A stretch of DNA of 64,000 nt from Siderastrea siderea (taxonomy: Eukaryota > Cnidaria > Anthozoa > Scleractinia > Rhizangiidae), in assembly GCA_964030785.1 (NCBI GenBank), contig OZ034967.1:49822533-49886532 (forward strand). The letters are read 5' to 3'. The notes beneath the pieces were generated by a model. It made no database searches, was not told the origin of the DNA, and was given only the letters and a program-made list of their open reading frames with translations. The position numbers were made by a program, and so were the translations under genes. Each line of letters begins with the position of its first letter. Positions within the stretch are counted from its first letter, which is position 1. This document shows positions 9,526 through 20,672 of the stretch, piece by piece.

Positions 9526-12500
9526 TTATCTTCCGATCTTGCGGTGTAATTTAATGTTATCTTCCGATGTTATCTTCCGATCTTTCCGACCACCAACGAA
9601 TGGTCTTTCAAAACTGAACGGCCGAAAATTTTTTGTTGCACAAATGTTCCATTTTTTTATCAACCTCCACAAAGATCTTATGGTTAACATATCAAGAAAA
9701 CGACACTGAATTAATGAAATAAATAAATATTTGACACACCCAATATTGTTCGTTGAACCGTCACTCGTAACAACCAACCCTCCATTACGAAGTCCTGAGT
9801 GCTCATGGAATCTTCTCCACAAACATCTAGCTACCTGGTTTTCTGACAAAATTTGTATGTCGCTTAAATTTTGCTCTCAGTGACATCAATGGCCAATTTA
9901 AAACGTAAAAGAGAAAAGAAAGTGTAAAATTTGAACTACTGCAGAGGTCTCTATTTTGCCGACAAGCAAATAAGACCAACACCGACAAATGAGCTTCTAT
10001 TGTAATTGGGCTTTTAGCTTCAAAAGAAGTGAATCTCCCATGATAAGGCTGAACAATTTTCATCCATAAGCTTTTGTTAAAAAAAAAATTGCCAACTCAA
10101 TATTTTTTAAATATATATATATTTTACTGACTCCTGAGGCTAATGAAACACAAACAAAAACTAAAACTCAAACTTTAAACCGAAAAGAGGGTGAGGTGAT
10201 TTTTAATATACCAAAATTCATTTAGCCTTAACCTGAGAGAAACTGGAACTTTCCGCGTTATACGAAGTTTTGCTGCAGAGAGTGTTTTGTCATTTAATCG
10301 TGCAAAAAAGATAGCAAAAGCATCAAGTGCTAAATAGCCAACATTTTGACTATCATCTCGCACAGTTTCACAGCCACCGAATGGCTAAATTATGCATGTG
10401 AATCTTTGTTCGAAATCATCACAAACAAACGCAATCCCAGAATTTTTTCCACCCTCAAGCCAAGCTGCGGCTAGAGAAAAACTGTTAAGAGATACAAGGC
10501 TGGGACTTCCATTGTGATAAGAAGTTAGCTCAGCAAATTCATGTGACGTAATTATTGGAGTTAGAGATATCAAACACAATTTTACTGTGTATTAAATGGT
10601 GTCTAATGGCCCACATTAAAACCATGAATGTTTCTCTCACCTGACACTGAAATTTGAATTGCCCAGCGCTAACCTGAAATACGCAACTGACTTAAACCGT
10701 AAACCGACAAGACGGGCCACATATAGTTTTTTCCTTCAAAGAATGATCTTAAATCGGCCAAAAATCTTACTGCAAGCCTACAGTTGTTCCAAAAGGTAAT
10801 TTTTAAATCAACTGCCACAAAGATATTATGGTTAGCAACTACTGTAGTTAAGGTGTTTCGATACGGTTTTTTTAGGACCATACCTAACTTTTTGAATCGG
10901 CTCTTAGACAGTCTTCTCCTTGTCAGATCAACGTGAAATTTGCAATACTTGTTGGTTTTGGATTGAACCTAAGCGTGGTTTACATTTTGTAAAAATCGAT
11001 ATTTCCATGACAACGATAAACAAAACTCCTCGAAAACAGTAAATTTGAAATTTTGTACGATCCAGCTTTCGCTTCGAAAAGAGAATACCAGCGCCTTAAA
11101 CTGTGGTGTATGGCAAACAAAATATACAAGAACAAAAAAATTCTGTATGTTTGTTTTGAAGTAAATCACAAAAACATTTTCAACCTTAGTTTTTGCCTAG
11201 TAATAGTAAATGCACTGAAAAATAATCAACGCTTTGATGAAACGGCTAGTAAATACTGTTAAAATGTGTCTTTTACTTACTATTTTACGTCTAGAAAGAT
11301 TTGTTGAAACTGGTGTTCGCGATCTCGAGAACGACTTGTTTTTCTAAGATCATTCGCATAAAAATTTTGTCGTAATTTTTTAATTGAGCGCTTTTGCGAA
11401 AATCATAAGAACGGCTCGATAGATTTTTTTAAAACATTAAACATGCGTGCTTGACGATGTGACCAATTTTAGTTTTGAGTCTTATTAACATTGATTCACT
11501 GGAACACTTTTAGATTTAACGTTAAAGAGGATGTATGAACCGACGGAAAGGCTTGCGTTACATATAAACAGTTGGCAAGTAAATGCTAATATATTCAAAG
11601 TAATGCGCAATGCATTCCTCCGTGATTTTTACTTTTCGTTGTAATCTACAGTGCAACAGAGAACAAAGAAACCAGATAAAAATCACGAAGCAATGAATAA
11701 CGCATTGCTTTGAATATATTAGCATCTACTTGCCAACTGTGAAGTTGTAACGCAACCTTCTCCGTCGGTTCATACATCCTCTTTAACTTTAAATCTAAAA
11801 GAGAATCAATGTTAATAAGACTCAAAACTAAAATTGGTCACATCGTCAAACACGCATGTTCAATGTTTAAAAAAATCTATCGAGCCGTTCTTAAGATTTT
11901 CGCAAAAGCGCTCAAAATAAAAAATTACCACAAAATTATTACGCGAATGATCTTAGAAAAACAAGTCGTTCTAGAGATCGCGAACACCAGTTTCAACAAA
12001 ACTTTCTAGGCGTAAAATAGTAGAGTAAAAGACACATTTTAACAGTATTTACTAGCCGTTTCATCAAAGCATTGATTATTTTTCAGCGCATTTACTATTA
12101 CTAGGCAAAAACTAAGGTTGAAAATGTTTTTGTGATTTACTTCAAAACAAACATACAGAATTTTTTTGTTCTTGTATATTTTGTTTGCCATACACCACAG
12201 TTTAAGACGCTGGTATTCTCTTTTCGAAGCGAAAGCTGGATCGTGCAAAATTTCAAATTTACTGTTTTCGAGGAGTTTTGTTTATCGTTGTCATGGAAAT
12301 ATCGATTTTTACGAAATGTAAACCACGCTAAAGTTCAATCCAAAACCAACAAGTATTGCAAATTTCACGTTGCTCTGACAAGGAGAAGACTGTATAAGAG
12401 CCGATTCAAAAAGTTAGGTATGGACCCAAAAAAACTGTATCGAAACACCTTAAGACACCCAATATTGCTCTTTGAGCCGTCACTCGTTGAAGCCAACCCT

Positions 12501-12700
12501 CCATTACGATGCCTTTTCGTGCAAGGTTTTAAATTAATTGAATTTTATTTCAGCATAATTCAATTCCACATTAATTAACGATCTAAAATCTAAAAGTTTC
12601 CTTGGACTTTGCATCAGCTGCATCTTTTTCTAAAGTTGACAATAAAGAATCAGGAGCTTAAAAAAAGTGGATCTTCTCCACAACTAGTACCTAACTTCCC
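9526..12700 (-). pseudogene. Duplicated, decayed coding-like blocks, unidentified
   Basis: I do not recognise the family. On the minus strand, a block near 9790-9740 reads RNGGLVVTSDGSTNNIGC, and a block near 12510-12460 reads RNGGLASTSDGSKSNIGC. Each is followed by NHKIFVEVD (near 9690) or NHNIFVAVD (near 10830). Between them, 10579-10175 is open apart from one in-frame TAG at about 10385, reading NGSPSLVSLNSFSLAAAWLE, then NVGYLALDAFAIFFARL. A donor-like CAG|GTGAGA at about 10640 suggests former exons. Amino acids are conserved better than flanking bases, which suggests a once-coding tandem repeat or extracellular-type domains. Frameshifts, the stop and the palindrome insertion argue that it is now dead. 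Confidence 0.35.
10848..12453. mobile_element. TTAA-flanked 1.6 kb palindromic foldback element
   Basis: The left arm (10852 to about 11640) and right arm (about 11665 to 12449) are near-perfect reverse complements of roughly 780 bp each. They share outer ends GGTGTTTCGATAC and GTATCGAAACACC. TTAA sits directly outside both ends (10848-10851 and 12450-12453), as expected for TTAA-targeting (piggyBac-type) insertion. No transposase is visible. The short matching open frames in both arms are consequences of the symmetry. The insertion splits one of two decayed repeats; the paralogous site near 9680-9760 lacks it. Confidence 0.85.
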
Positions 12701-13005
12701 GGACGTCTGGTCATAAATTTGAATAGTTCAATCGAAATCTACTAGCTGAATGACTTTTGTTTCCACATGATAGTACGTCACAGAGAGCCACAGACGACGC
12801 CTGATTCAACGAACAGTCCTATCCCATAACTGACATGACCTGTTGAGCTCGACAAAGAAGGGCGAGACTGAATAGGAAAAGTGAGTCTGTTTTGTGATAA
12901 CATGAACAAATGGGTTAGTTTCCAAAGAAACTGTGATGCTGCCTTGGTGGGGAACTGAAATAAAAAATTTTGGATTAGGTAAATTGGCCAAAAGCTGACG
13001 TTTCG

Positions 13006-13196
13006 ACGGCCGGGTTAGCAAGCGTTTTCGTAGTGTTTTTCGCGCGTTTGAAGCATTTTTCGCCTTTTGGCCGCGCAAAAATTGTTACAAGGGCAAAAAA
13101 CTCTTTTATCCTTGCCCCAATTTTCGTTTGGCCAAAAAGGCAAAAATTGCTTCGAACGTCCGGAAAAGCCTACGGAAACGCTTGCTAGGCAGGCTA
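13006..13196. mobile_element. hAT-like MITE, family 1, copy 1
   Basis: A 191 bp element with inverted ends containing TTAGCAAGCGTTTTCGTAG and CTACGGAAACGCTTGCTAGG. It is flanked by an 8 bp near-perfect target duplication, ACGTTTCG at 12998-13005 and ACGTTTCA at 13197-13204. It shares ends, size and internal sequence (CATTTTTCGCCTTTTGG, GCCCCAATTTTCG) with the copy at 57164-57352. No coding capacity. Confidence 0.85.
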
Positions 13197-13503
13197 ACGT
13201 TTCAAGCGTTAGCACTTTGTCAGGGCGAATCAACGAATTGGGGAGTGGAAACTTGTTTCATTTACTTTTTCGCTTTTTCGATATCATAAAGCATATTAAG
13301 AAGGCGAAGCCGTATATTGTTTCGTCCGGCATAAAAAGACTTGGGGCATTTGAGAAAACGACGGGATGACTGTTGCATTTTCTGACAATATGACACTCGT
13401 TTTTCGGTTAAATAACCTTATACGTCGAAGGGAAAGCCAACGACAAAATCGTGTTTTAATCTGATGATATTAAGAGTAAAAGAAGGACCTGTTCAATTTT
13501 AAC

Positions 13504-13856
13504 AGGGTCCACACAGAAACTGGGAAAGAAAATTCCATGACTTTTCCATGAAGTTTCCATGACTTTTAATCCAATTTCATGACCTCAAAATTGACAAGAG
13601 GACTGTGAATAGAATTAATTAAAAAACCCACTGGCTGAACATTTTGATGCTTGATCAAGGTTGATTAACACAAAGGTTTCCAAATCTCGTTACTTTTCAA
13701 CCAACAGCTAAAAACAATTATGGGAAAAGTCTGAAATTCCATGACTTTTCCACGATCCAAAAAAATTTTTCTAATTTCCATGGCTTTTCCAGGACTGAAA
13801 TGCAAATTTCAAATTCCATGACTTTCCATAACTTTTTATGACCGTGTGAACCCTGC
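13504..13856. mobile_element. CAGGGT-ended inverted-repeat element
   Basis: The ends CAGGGTCCACAC and GTGTGAACCCTG are inverted. The interior repeats ATTCCATGACTTTTCC-type motifs on both sides in opposite orientation. About 353 bp with no ORF of note, consistent with a hAT-type MITE, although I could not see a clean target duplication. Confidence 0.6.
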
Positions 13857-13984
13857 CAGAAAATAGAGAAATAGAAAATGTGTGAACGGTAATTAAATTT
13901 CACTATGTAATGTATCAGTGATCATCGACCTCAAAATTTGCACGCAAGACGCGCAAATTGGCCATCCAATAGACTACACGCAGT

Positions 13985-14319
13985 TTCTCTTTTTGCTCTA
14001 AGATAGTCGAACGAAAAGAACACGCGAAGGAGCGTGAAAATCTCCTGCGGAGTGGAAACGTGTCTCGCGTGTGCAACCACTAGGACCACTAGTGTAACCT
14101 GCGACAAGGCCGAATTTTAGCATCGCTCTCGTATTCACTTACGTGGGTAGCGTTTAACCGAGCAAAAGCAAAACAGAGCCTTATCTCAGGTTACCGCTAG
14201 TGTAGCTGGCTAACTATACTAGCAGCTCATCACGCGCACGTCACGTTTTCACGCGGCAGGCGATGTTCGCGCTCGCTGGCGAGCTTTTTGCTTGATTATC
14301 CCTGAGCGGAAAGAGAGAC
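13985..14319. mobile_element. MITE, family 3, diverged copy
   Basis: It shares AAAGAACACGCGA near the left end, TTTTCACGCGGCAGGCGATG in the interior and TATCCCTGAGCGGAAAGAG at the right end with the element at 17389-17734. About 335 bp. A secondary inverted pair (CTAGTGTAACCTG near 14092 and CAGGTTACCGCTAGTG near 14185) suggests a nested insertion. Confidence 0.55.
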
Positions 14320-14475
14320 TGCTCGTAGTCAAGCCATCCAACGGTACGGATTGCTGTTTAGGTTTTACACTTGCTCGTAGTAACGTCCTGAATTTGCTGT
14401 GACTACCCAGCCTAAAAGTGTAAAGAAATACAATGAGGTACCATTAAAGTGCTTGTCACGACTTCTTCAACAGAC

Positions 14476-14652
14476 ATGAAGTTCTTGTTCGTTGTGTCTT
14501 TGATGCCCGGTTGTATGATGCTTGTAATGGTTCGCTCTGTTGATCGTCAGAAGGCGCTTGAAGAAAAGAGCGGAAGGGACCAGCCAGCCGCTAGAGATGA
14601 GCTGGAGTTACATCGTCGTTGTTTGCTGCCCCATGGCCAATTTGGTTTGTAG
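14476..14652 (+). CDS. Possible small secreted peptide ORF, unidentified
   Basis: A 58-residue frame opens two bases after an acceptor-like CTTCTTCAACAG. It begins with a hydrophobic stretch typical of a signal peptide (MKFLFVVSLMPGCMMLVMV), followed by an acidic/basic propeptide-like segment (ALEEKSGRDQPAARDELEL). A dibasic HRRC is followed by a short tail ending at TAG 14650-14652. This layout resembles secreted peptide precursors in cnidarians. Only one cysteine follows the dibasic site, so it may be a truncated or decayed paralogue, or have a further exon. No intact repeats or neighbours support it, and it lies among MITEs. No function is proposed. Confidence 0.28.
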   Translation: MKFLFVVSLMPGCMMLVMVRSVDRQKALEEKSGRDQPAARDELELHRRCLLPHGQFGL

Positions 14653-14686
14653 AAACGAGATTTGCGCCTTTCGCTATAATCCCAAA

Positions 14687-15149
14687 CACAGGGGGCCCAC
14701 ACAAACTGTGTGACCGTTTGTAGTTTCAAAATTATAAGGGAATGTATGGGAAAAACCGAAAGGTTTCTAATAACGCAAAATGCTGCGAGAAATATTTACA
14801 TTTATTAGATCAAAATAAACATAATCTTACCTCAATCTTTGTGCTTTGTCGTCATTGTGCCTCTAAACAGCGAGTATTAGTGATTTCCAGGGTTTAGCGA
14901 TGCGATCGACTGAACGTAATAAGACAATGTGATAGTCGATCGCATCGCTAAACCCTGGAAATCGCTAATACTCGCTGTTTAGAGGCACAATGACGACAAA
15001 ACACAACGATTGAGGTAAGATTATGTTTATTTTGATCTTAAATGTAAATATTTCTCGCAGCATTTCATGTTATTAGAAACCTTTCGGTTTTTCCCATACA
15101 TTCCCTTATAAACTACAAACGGTCACACAGTTTGTGTGGTTCCCCTGTG
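14687..15149. mobile_element. Long inverted-repeat MITE with 8 bp target duplication
   Basis: Arms of about 225 bp start CACAGGGG and end CCCCTGTG, with matching inner blocks (ACACAAACTGTGTGACCG, AAACCGAAAGGTTTCTAATA, ACAGCGAGTATTAG, TTTAGCGATGCGATCGACT). A short loop lies at about 14910-14935. Flanks ATCCCAAA and ATCCCAGA form a 7/8 target duplication, as for hAT elements. No coding capacity. Confidence 0.85.
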
Positions 15150-15386
15150 ATCCCAGAGGCTGAAATGGCATACTATCAAAATAAGCTCGTGGGAGCATCT
15201 TGAAAAGAGACCCACGATTGCAGCTTAGGGATCACAAATATGTGGGATCAATAAAAGTTCTGGCTCTTTTATTGGCTCTTACGTATTAAAACAAACCAGA
15301 ATAGTCAATGCAGTCCGAAGGCCAAGTAATACAGGTAATATTTTGGTGCAAATTGTCACATTTCGAGTTAAGATTTTCGATTGCGC

Positions 15387-15697
15387 TTAAAGCCGCGGCT
15401 ACACGAGCGATTTTTTGCTTGCGATGGTGATGCGATTTTTTGGAAATTGTCGCGTCGCCAGCGCGCGGCGAAAATCGCCTGTGTAGCCACCCTCTGACGA
15501 AGTCCGTGATTTTGTCGCAAAAAATTCAACTCATTGAATTTCTCGCGATTTTTTTTCTGCGATTTTTTCATCTGTCGCATCACCTGTGCGAGGGTAGCTA
15601 CACGTGCGATTTTCTCCGCGCGCTGGTGACGCGACAATTTTCAAAAAAATCGCATCACCATCGCAAGCAAAAAATCGCTCGTGTAGCCTAGGCTTAA
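15387..15697. mobile_element. TTAA-flanked MITE, family 2, copy 1
   Basis: TTAA-AGCCGCGGCTACACGAGCGA at the left and TCGCTCGTGTAGCCTAGGC-TTAA at the right are inverted. The interior is rich in GCGATTTTTT motifs. The same element, more diverged, lies at 32450-32713 inside a PAXBP1 intron. Its apparent ORFs on both strands come from the inverted symmetry. Confidence 0.8.
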
Positions 15698-16399
15698 TAC
15701 CAACTCCGCGCGCAACAAATTTTCATGTACCAGAACGTAGACGTCGCTTCCACTTTTTCAATATAAAAGTTTATTGCACGCGGCGTTTATTATAGACTAC
15801 GAGCTGTCTCGTGGCATGGTACCCTAAAAGATGATTTTTTTTAGAACAGAACGTTGTGGGAAACTTCTACCATCACTTTATAGGGCTTCACGCCCTAACA
15901 TCAATACGAGTCTCTTCTAGGTCACATGTCACAATAGTTAATGATTAACTAGCCTCTTAAGTTAGAAAAAGTGATGTTCACGGTAACAACGATAACTCAC
16001 TAATGCAGGGTTGGAAAAGTATCAAACCAACTCTAACATGTACATAAATGACATGACTGTGCAATGAGCCTCAAAAATTAGCCAGTTTTCCTTCATTCGA
16101 TTTTTTCAAAATTTTTTCCTTAGAACTTCAGGCAACAGGAAATAACTATTAGACAAAGAGTCAATTAATGAGAAGTATTTCAAACCTGTATACTCTTTTT
16201 TAGGTTCATTGCACCGAAAAAACAGTACTTTGATATGGATGAAAATTTCAGAACAGTAGGTTAAAATGCAAGGGAGATATCTTTGTTAAGAGTTCCTCTA
16301 TTCCAGGAAATTCTGTTATTAGAGAAAAACGGTCTTAAAGATAAAGGTAGGAATTCTCGACAGTAATTCGTCGCTTATTGGCCTAAAACTATTGTCAAA

Positions 16400-16890
16400 T
16401 GAAATTTGTCACGTTGAAATTTAAGTTGAATGCCTTTCCTGTTTAGAAAAACATGTTTTCTGTAAGAACTAGGACTTGTTTTGCCAATTTAGCGGATAGG
16501 TTTGTCAAACGATTTAGAATTTCAGGCTGTCAAACTAGGAACTTTCAGTTATTAGATATTACCCTTCTTAAAACAACCGCAGTTCAGCGCTCTTCTTATT
16601 ACCAAGCAGTAAAGCTTTGGAGTGACCTAAGTGATGGACTTAAATTTGTAAAAACGTTAACACTTTCAAGTTTTCAATGCGAAGAAAGCTTCTGAACGAA
16701 TTTCTTAATAATTAGAATTTTATATTTTAAACTATTTCATATTTATAATTCACTCGCATATTAGATTATTTGTATTCTTATTTTCATTTACCTTTCATTT
16801 TATGTATTTTTATATTTATTTATTTCTCATGTTTGTATACTTCTGAAAAGCCCTGTTATGGGATGGAATATAATAAAGTGTGTAATTAAA
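16400..16890 (+). mobile_element. 3' end of a decayed LINE-type retrotransposon
   Basis: The frame at 16453-16695 contains RSSYYQAVKLWSDLSDGLKF, resembling the C-terminal signature of CR1/L2-like reverse transcriptase ORFs (R-T-F-Y-A-V-x-x-W-N-x-L-P). It is followed by an AT-rich tail and AATATAATAAAG near 16870. The reverse transcriptase core is absent, so this is a 5'-truncated copy. Confidence 0.5.
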
Positions 16891-17275
16891 ACGCAGACAC
16901 CAAAAATCTCTCCTCTTCTCAGGCAGGTGTTTCTCTAGAAGAAAACTGACGTCGGTTTGAGCAGGGAAGCGGGGGGGGGGGGGGTTATTTTCCTTTTAGA
17001 AAGTCATTTTTCGCATTTAATACTGAAATGTAAACAATGGTTGCTATGGCCGTTACTCTGGAAAAAATTCGTACTGCTGTTCAGATTTCGTCAATTTCAA
17101 ATCAAGTGAAATACTTTCACGGTAGTATTCACAAGTGACTAAAGGCTACAATTTTGCCGTTATCCAAAAAATGACTTTTGCGACCTAAACCTCGAATTCC
17201 AGGGTACCATTCCACCTTAACCAAACCTGGGTATCAGGTCTTCCCCAGGGAGAGAAAGGAAAAACGAACGGGAGT

Positions 17276-17297
17276 GGGGGGGGGGGGGGGGGGGGCG
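17276..17297. repeat. Poly-G tract
   Basis: A run of about 20 G residues, with another G run near 16971-16984 and a C run near 17349. These are mononucleotide repeats prone to assembly and length error. They border the family-3 MITE on its left. Confidence 0.9.
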
Positions 17298-17388
17298 AGA
17301 GGAAGAGGAATGCCCGAGCCTGATACTCAGCTTTTCTCCCCTTTATCCCCCCCCCCTCCCCACCGCCCGAAAAGCCTGATACTCAGGT

Positions 17389-17734
17389 TCTCTCTTTCCA
17401 CTCAGGGATAGTGGAGCAGAAAGAACACGCGAGTGAGGACGAAATCGCTTGTCGTGTGGAAACATAACGTGCGCGTGCATCACGTCAGTTCCACGCGGCA
17501 TGTGATTGTCGTGCTCGCTCGCGTGTTCTTTTTCCACACTGTCCTAGCCCGTTCCAGGCTCTCAGATAGTATGGACGGCTCGAAAATTAGAAAGGGAACG
17601 CGAAAGCAAGACGCGCAGGATCTGGGGAAAAGGGGGCCCCAACGCGTTTTTCAGGCTCGTTTTCTCAATTCACGCTTTCCCCTGTATCTCGGAACCTGGA
17701 ACAGGCTACCACTATCCCTGAGCGGAAAGAGAGA
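17389..17734. mobile_element. MITE, family 3, with a nested second element
   Basis: Inverted ends TCCACTCAGGGATAGTGG (left) and CCACTATCCCTGAGCGGAAA (right), and an inner pair AAAGAACACGCGAG and CTCGCGTGTTCTTT. A different inverted element (CCCGTTCCAGGC ... CCTGGAACAGGC, about 17546-17706) sits inside. That inner element is related to the one at 37159-37299. Confidence 0.7.
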
Positions 17735-20308
17735 CTCTTGTATTCTACGACTTCATAGTCTGAGATTTCATGAGAGTTCTAGCTTCTTGAGAGTTAGAGA
17801 CGAACAAAGAACGAAATTTTGTATTGCTAGTTAACTTTTCGTTTTCGACACAGAGCTTTTCCTAAGAGTTCTTGCCTTCACAAGATCCTCTCACTTAGTC
17901 TCTAAAATATTAGCTTTTTTTTTTTAAAGAAAATCGAATCGTTAAGAGCACGGCTACTCACAAGACGCGAAACACGGAAAGCGAGAATTGTCACCTACTA
18001 GGGACGTTTTCTTTTTTATACACCGCGCATCTCGTACGATGCATCTCGGACCAACTCACCTGAGAACACACACAACGTGTTGCAATTTAGAAAACGATTG
18101 GCCAAACTTGAAAGAAACGCATGACAATGTAACCAGGCAAGCTATCTTTTGGGACCTGAGGGGCGAAAAGGTAGACTGGTCGTACAAGGATTGTGGTGCG
18201 TAGGTTTACGCCAACTACAACGACGAGAAATTTAGTCCTAGATCGACGAGTGAAAGAGTCTGTACATACCCTATAGACTGGATAGAGAGAGGATGGAGAG
18301 AGAGAGTGTGTGTGGATATTTGTTATCTAACTAGGAAGGGGGATGCTTTTAAAAGGGATCTGTCTCAATTTAAGTACCCATGTAGGTGCAAAAACTTCGG
18401 GCTCCTTGATTTTGCACGCTTTCATTTCTGGTGACCTTATAAGGCATGCAACGTGCATGCACTCATTAATCTTACTACTACGAACTAATTTTTTCACCTG
18501 TTAAATGGCTGTTCTACCATCAGTCTTTCAAGCGCTTCAGTTAAGGTTAGTTTCATTTGTCGGTCGGTTTAAATTTCATAAGTATGTCACTCGATAATGA
18601 ACATGTCATTGAAGAACCTGTCACCTGTCATTGAATCGAAGGAACTCACAAATAATGGTTTGAGCTTTATTTACGATTGGGTTATAGGTTTGGTGAAATT
18701 ATAAATGTGTTTTGGGCCAATTTTTTGAAATTATTTTCTTTGTCTCTTGAAAAAGTCACAGAAATCTAAATATGGTTTGTTCTTGCTTAAAAAATCACTT
18801 GATATCTATCTCCAACTTGGTGTTCTTAGATCACTACTTGTACGACAAAAGGCACATCTGAGATTTTATTCCGGCGCAGTTTTGGCCCGAAACATAAAAA
18901 TCCCAACGACCTAGCCTTTGGGCGTGGCCCCTTCAAGCTAGTCGACGACTCGTGGTATAAGGCTCCACCAAGATCCTCGTAGCAACGAGGTGCCTGGATT
19001 GATCAGGTTTTTGTGCCCTTTAAGGCTGCGTGATCGCGTTGACATTCAAAAGACGCCACATTAGCATAATCCGTTCCAATTCACAGTATAAATCCCCACT
19101 GAGACCCTTCAAACAGCGAGGTGCTTGGAAGTGTTTGTGCCCCCTTAAAGGTGCTTGGCGGTATGATGGCGTTGACGTACTAAGGACACGACAACAGCAC
19201 GAGCCATCGCTTCCAGCTTGGCTAACTGGGAGAACGGTCCAGTCGCTGGATAAAATCCAAAATGTACATTTGTATTCTGACGTCATCGGGATTATTTGTA
19301 ATGGAAAACAATGGCACACCAGCTCTCTGTTTGGAGATTAAAAAAATTACTAAATTGATGTTTTAACAAGGTCTCCCAATTAGTACTCAATGAAATGTAC
19401 GGAGGCCAGTTAGGAGAATTTATAATGACGCTGGGGCTTAAAGGATTAAAAGCAACATGTGCTTAATGGGACAAACCTCAAGATCACAGCTAGGAAGGTA
19501 AGATATTCATCAAAGTTCACGCTACTTTTGCCGGTCAATTTTTTGGGCCAAATGTCTTCAGTCAAACTTCTTCCATGCTGCCACCCTTGGGGAATGATTG
19601 AGTTAGCTATACTGATCGCTGTTTGAAAATCAAATACTTTGACGAATTGTTGTGATCCATTGGGTATTCAATAGATTTTTATGAAGGGTGATTAAAACTC
19701 GAGGTTCAAACCCTTACACTAAAATATACTAATAATTATTTTTAGTGAAATGGCACCTCTTCCACGTGACTAGTACAAAATTATCGCCTTTTTATACCTC
19801 AAAACAGTTCTTAAAGTGCATCTAACCCAAAAATATTTTTTTTGCTAATATTAAACTTTGCAACTATTCCAAAAACATTTAGCCTTTACTTGCAGTTTTT
19901 GACTTTTTTATGGACTTTGAAAGTCATGAAAAACTAAGCACTATTTGGTATTTGATCAACCCAGAAGGGGCGTGATCTATTCCTGATTTGATGTCACAAA
20001 ATGCTTTGCATGCATGTTTACAAAGACTTCCTGTGATGCAAATCAGTTTGTCATGTCAAATCAGGAATAAGTCTTTGCCCCTCACTAGCTCGGTCTACGA
20101 CAGATGATGGCTAGATTTCATACATTTTGCAGCCTATGAACAGTCAAGATTTGATAAAAAAAGGCGCAATGCATTTCGAACAGGTGCAAAGATTTATTTT
20201 AGCAAAAAAAAAACATTTTAGGGTTAGGTGCACTTTAACAGAGGTCATTTTGTCATTTAAAGGCTCAAAGTGAATGTACCAGAGCAACACAGTTCCCTTA
20301 CCTTTTTG

Positions 20309-20477
20309 TATTATGTTGTCATTCAAATTTTTCTTTGGTTTGAAAATTTTCAAACCAGTTTCATTTTTATTTTCCTTTGTCTCAGATTCATAACCATGAT
20401 CTAAGACAAAGGAAAATTAAAATTAAACTGGTTTGAAAATTTTTAAACCAAAGAAAAATTTGAACCTCAACATAATA
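20309..20477. mobile_element. MITE, family 4, copy 1
   Basis: A 169 bp inverted repeat. TATTATGTTG and a TTTCTTTGGTTTGAAAATTT block on the left are mirrored by AAATTTTTAAACCAAAG and CAACATAATA on the right. A second copy of the same family lies at 28502-28654. Confidence 0.8.
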
Positions 20478-20672
20478 TACTTCAAGGGCAAAAAGGCACC
20501 TCTTTCTAGTGAATCCTCTCCCTATAGCACAAAAAAGGGAGTGCCCCCTCCCCCAGACATCAATGATAGTGCACTAAAAAATTCTCATGTGCACTAAAAC
20601 CTTCTCACAGCGATGATTAAAGATATGTACAGTGTTCAATGGGGAGAATTAAGTTTTTGATCTCTTACTTAC

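Larger units (their letters stand above)
8640..20672. other. Repeat-rich gene-poor interval between SAP18 and DGCR6
   Basis: Twelve kilobases without a recognisable intact gene. It contains the hairpin at 9352, decayed duplicated blocks, the 1.6 kb palindrome, several MITEs, a possible small peptide ORF at 14476, LINE debris at 16.4-16.9 kb, poly-G tracts near 16975 and 17276, and a 23-base T run near 9281. These are itemised separately. The stretch 17.9-20.3 kb holds nothing I recognise. The 3' exon of DGCR6 should lie within this interval but was not found. Confidence 0.6.

Noticed and set aside
11053..12248. Two matching 69-residue open frames on opposite strands
   Set aside because: They are mirror images produced by the 1.6 kb palindrome; no start context, splice sites or protein family support them.
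15368..15795. Overlapping basic open frames on both strands
   Set aside because: They are produced by the inverted repeats of the family-2 MITE.
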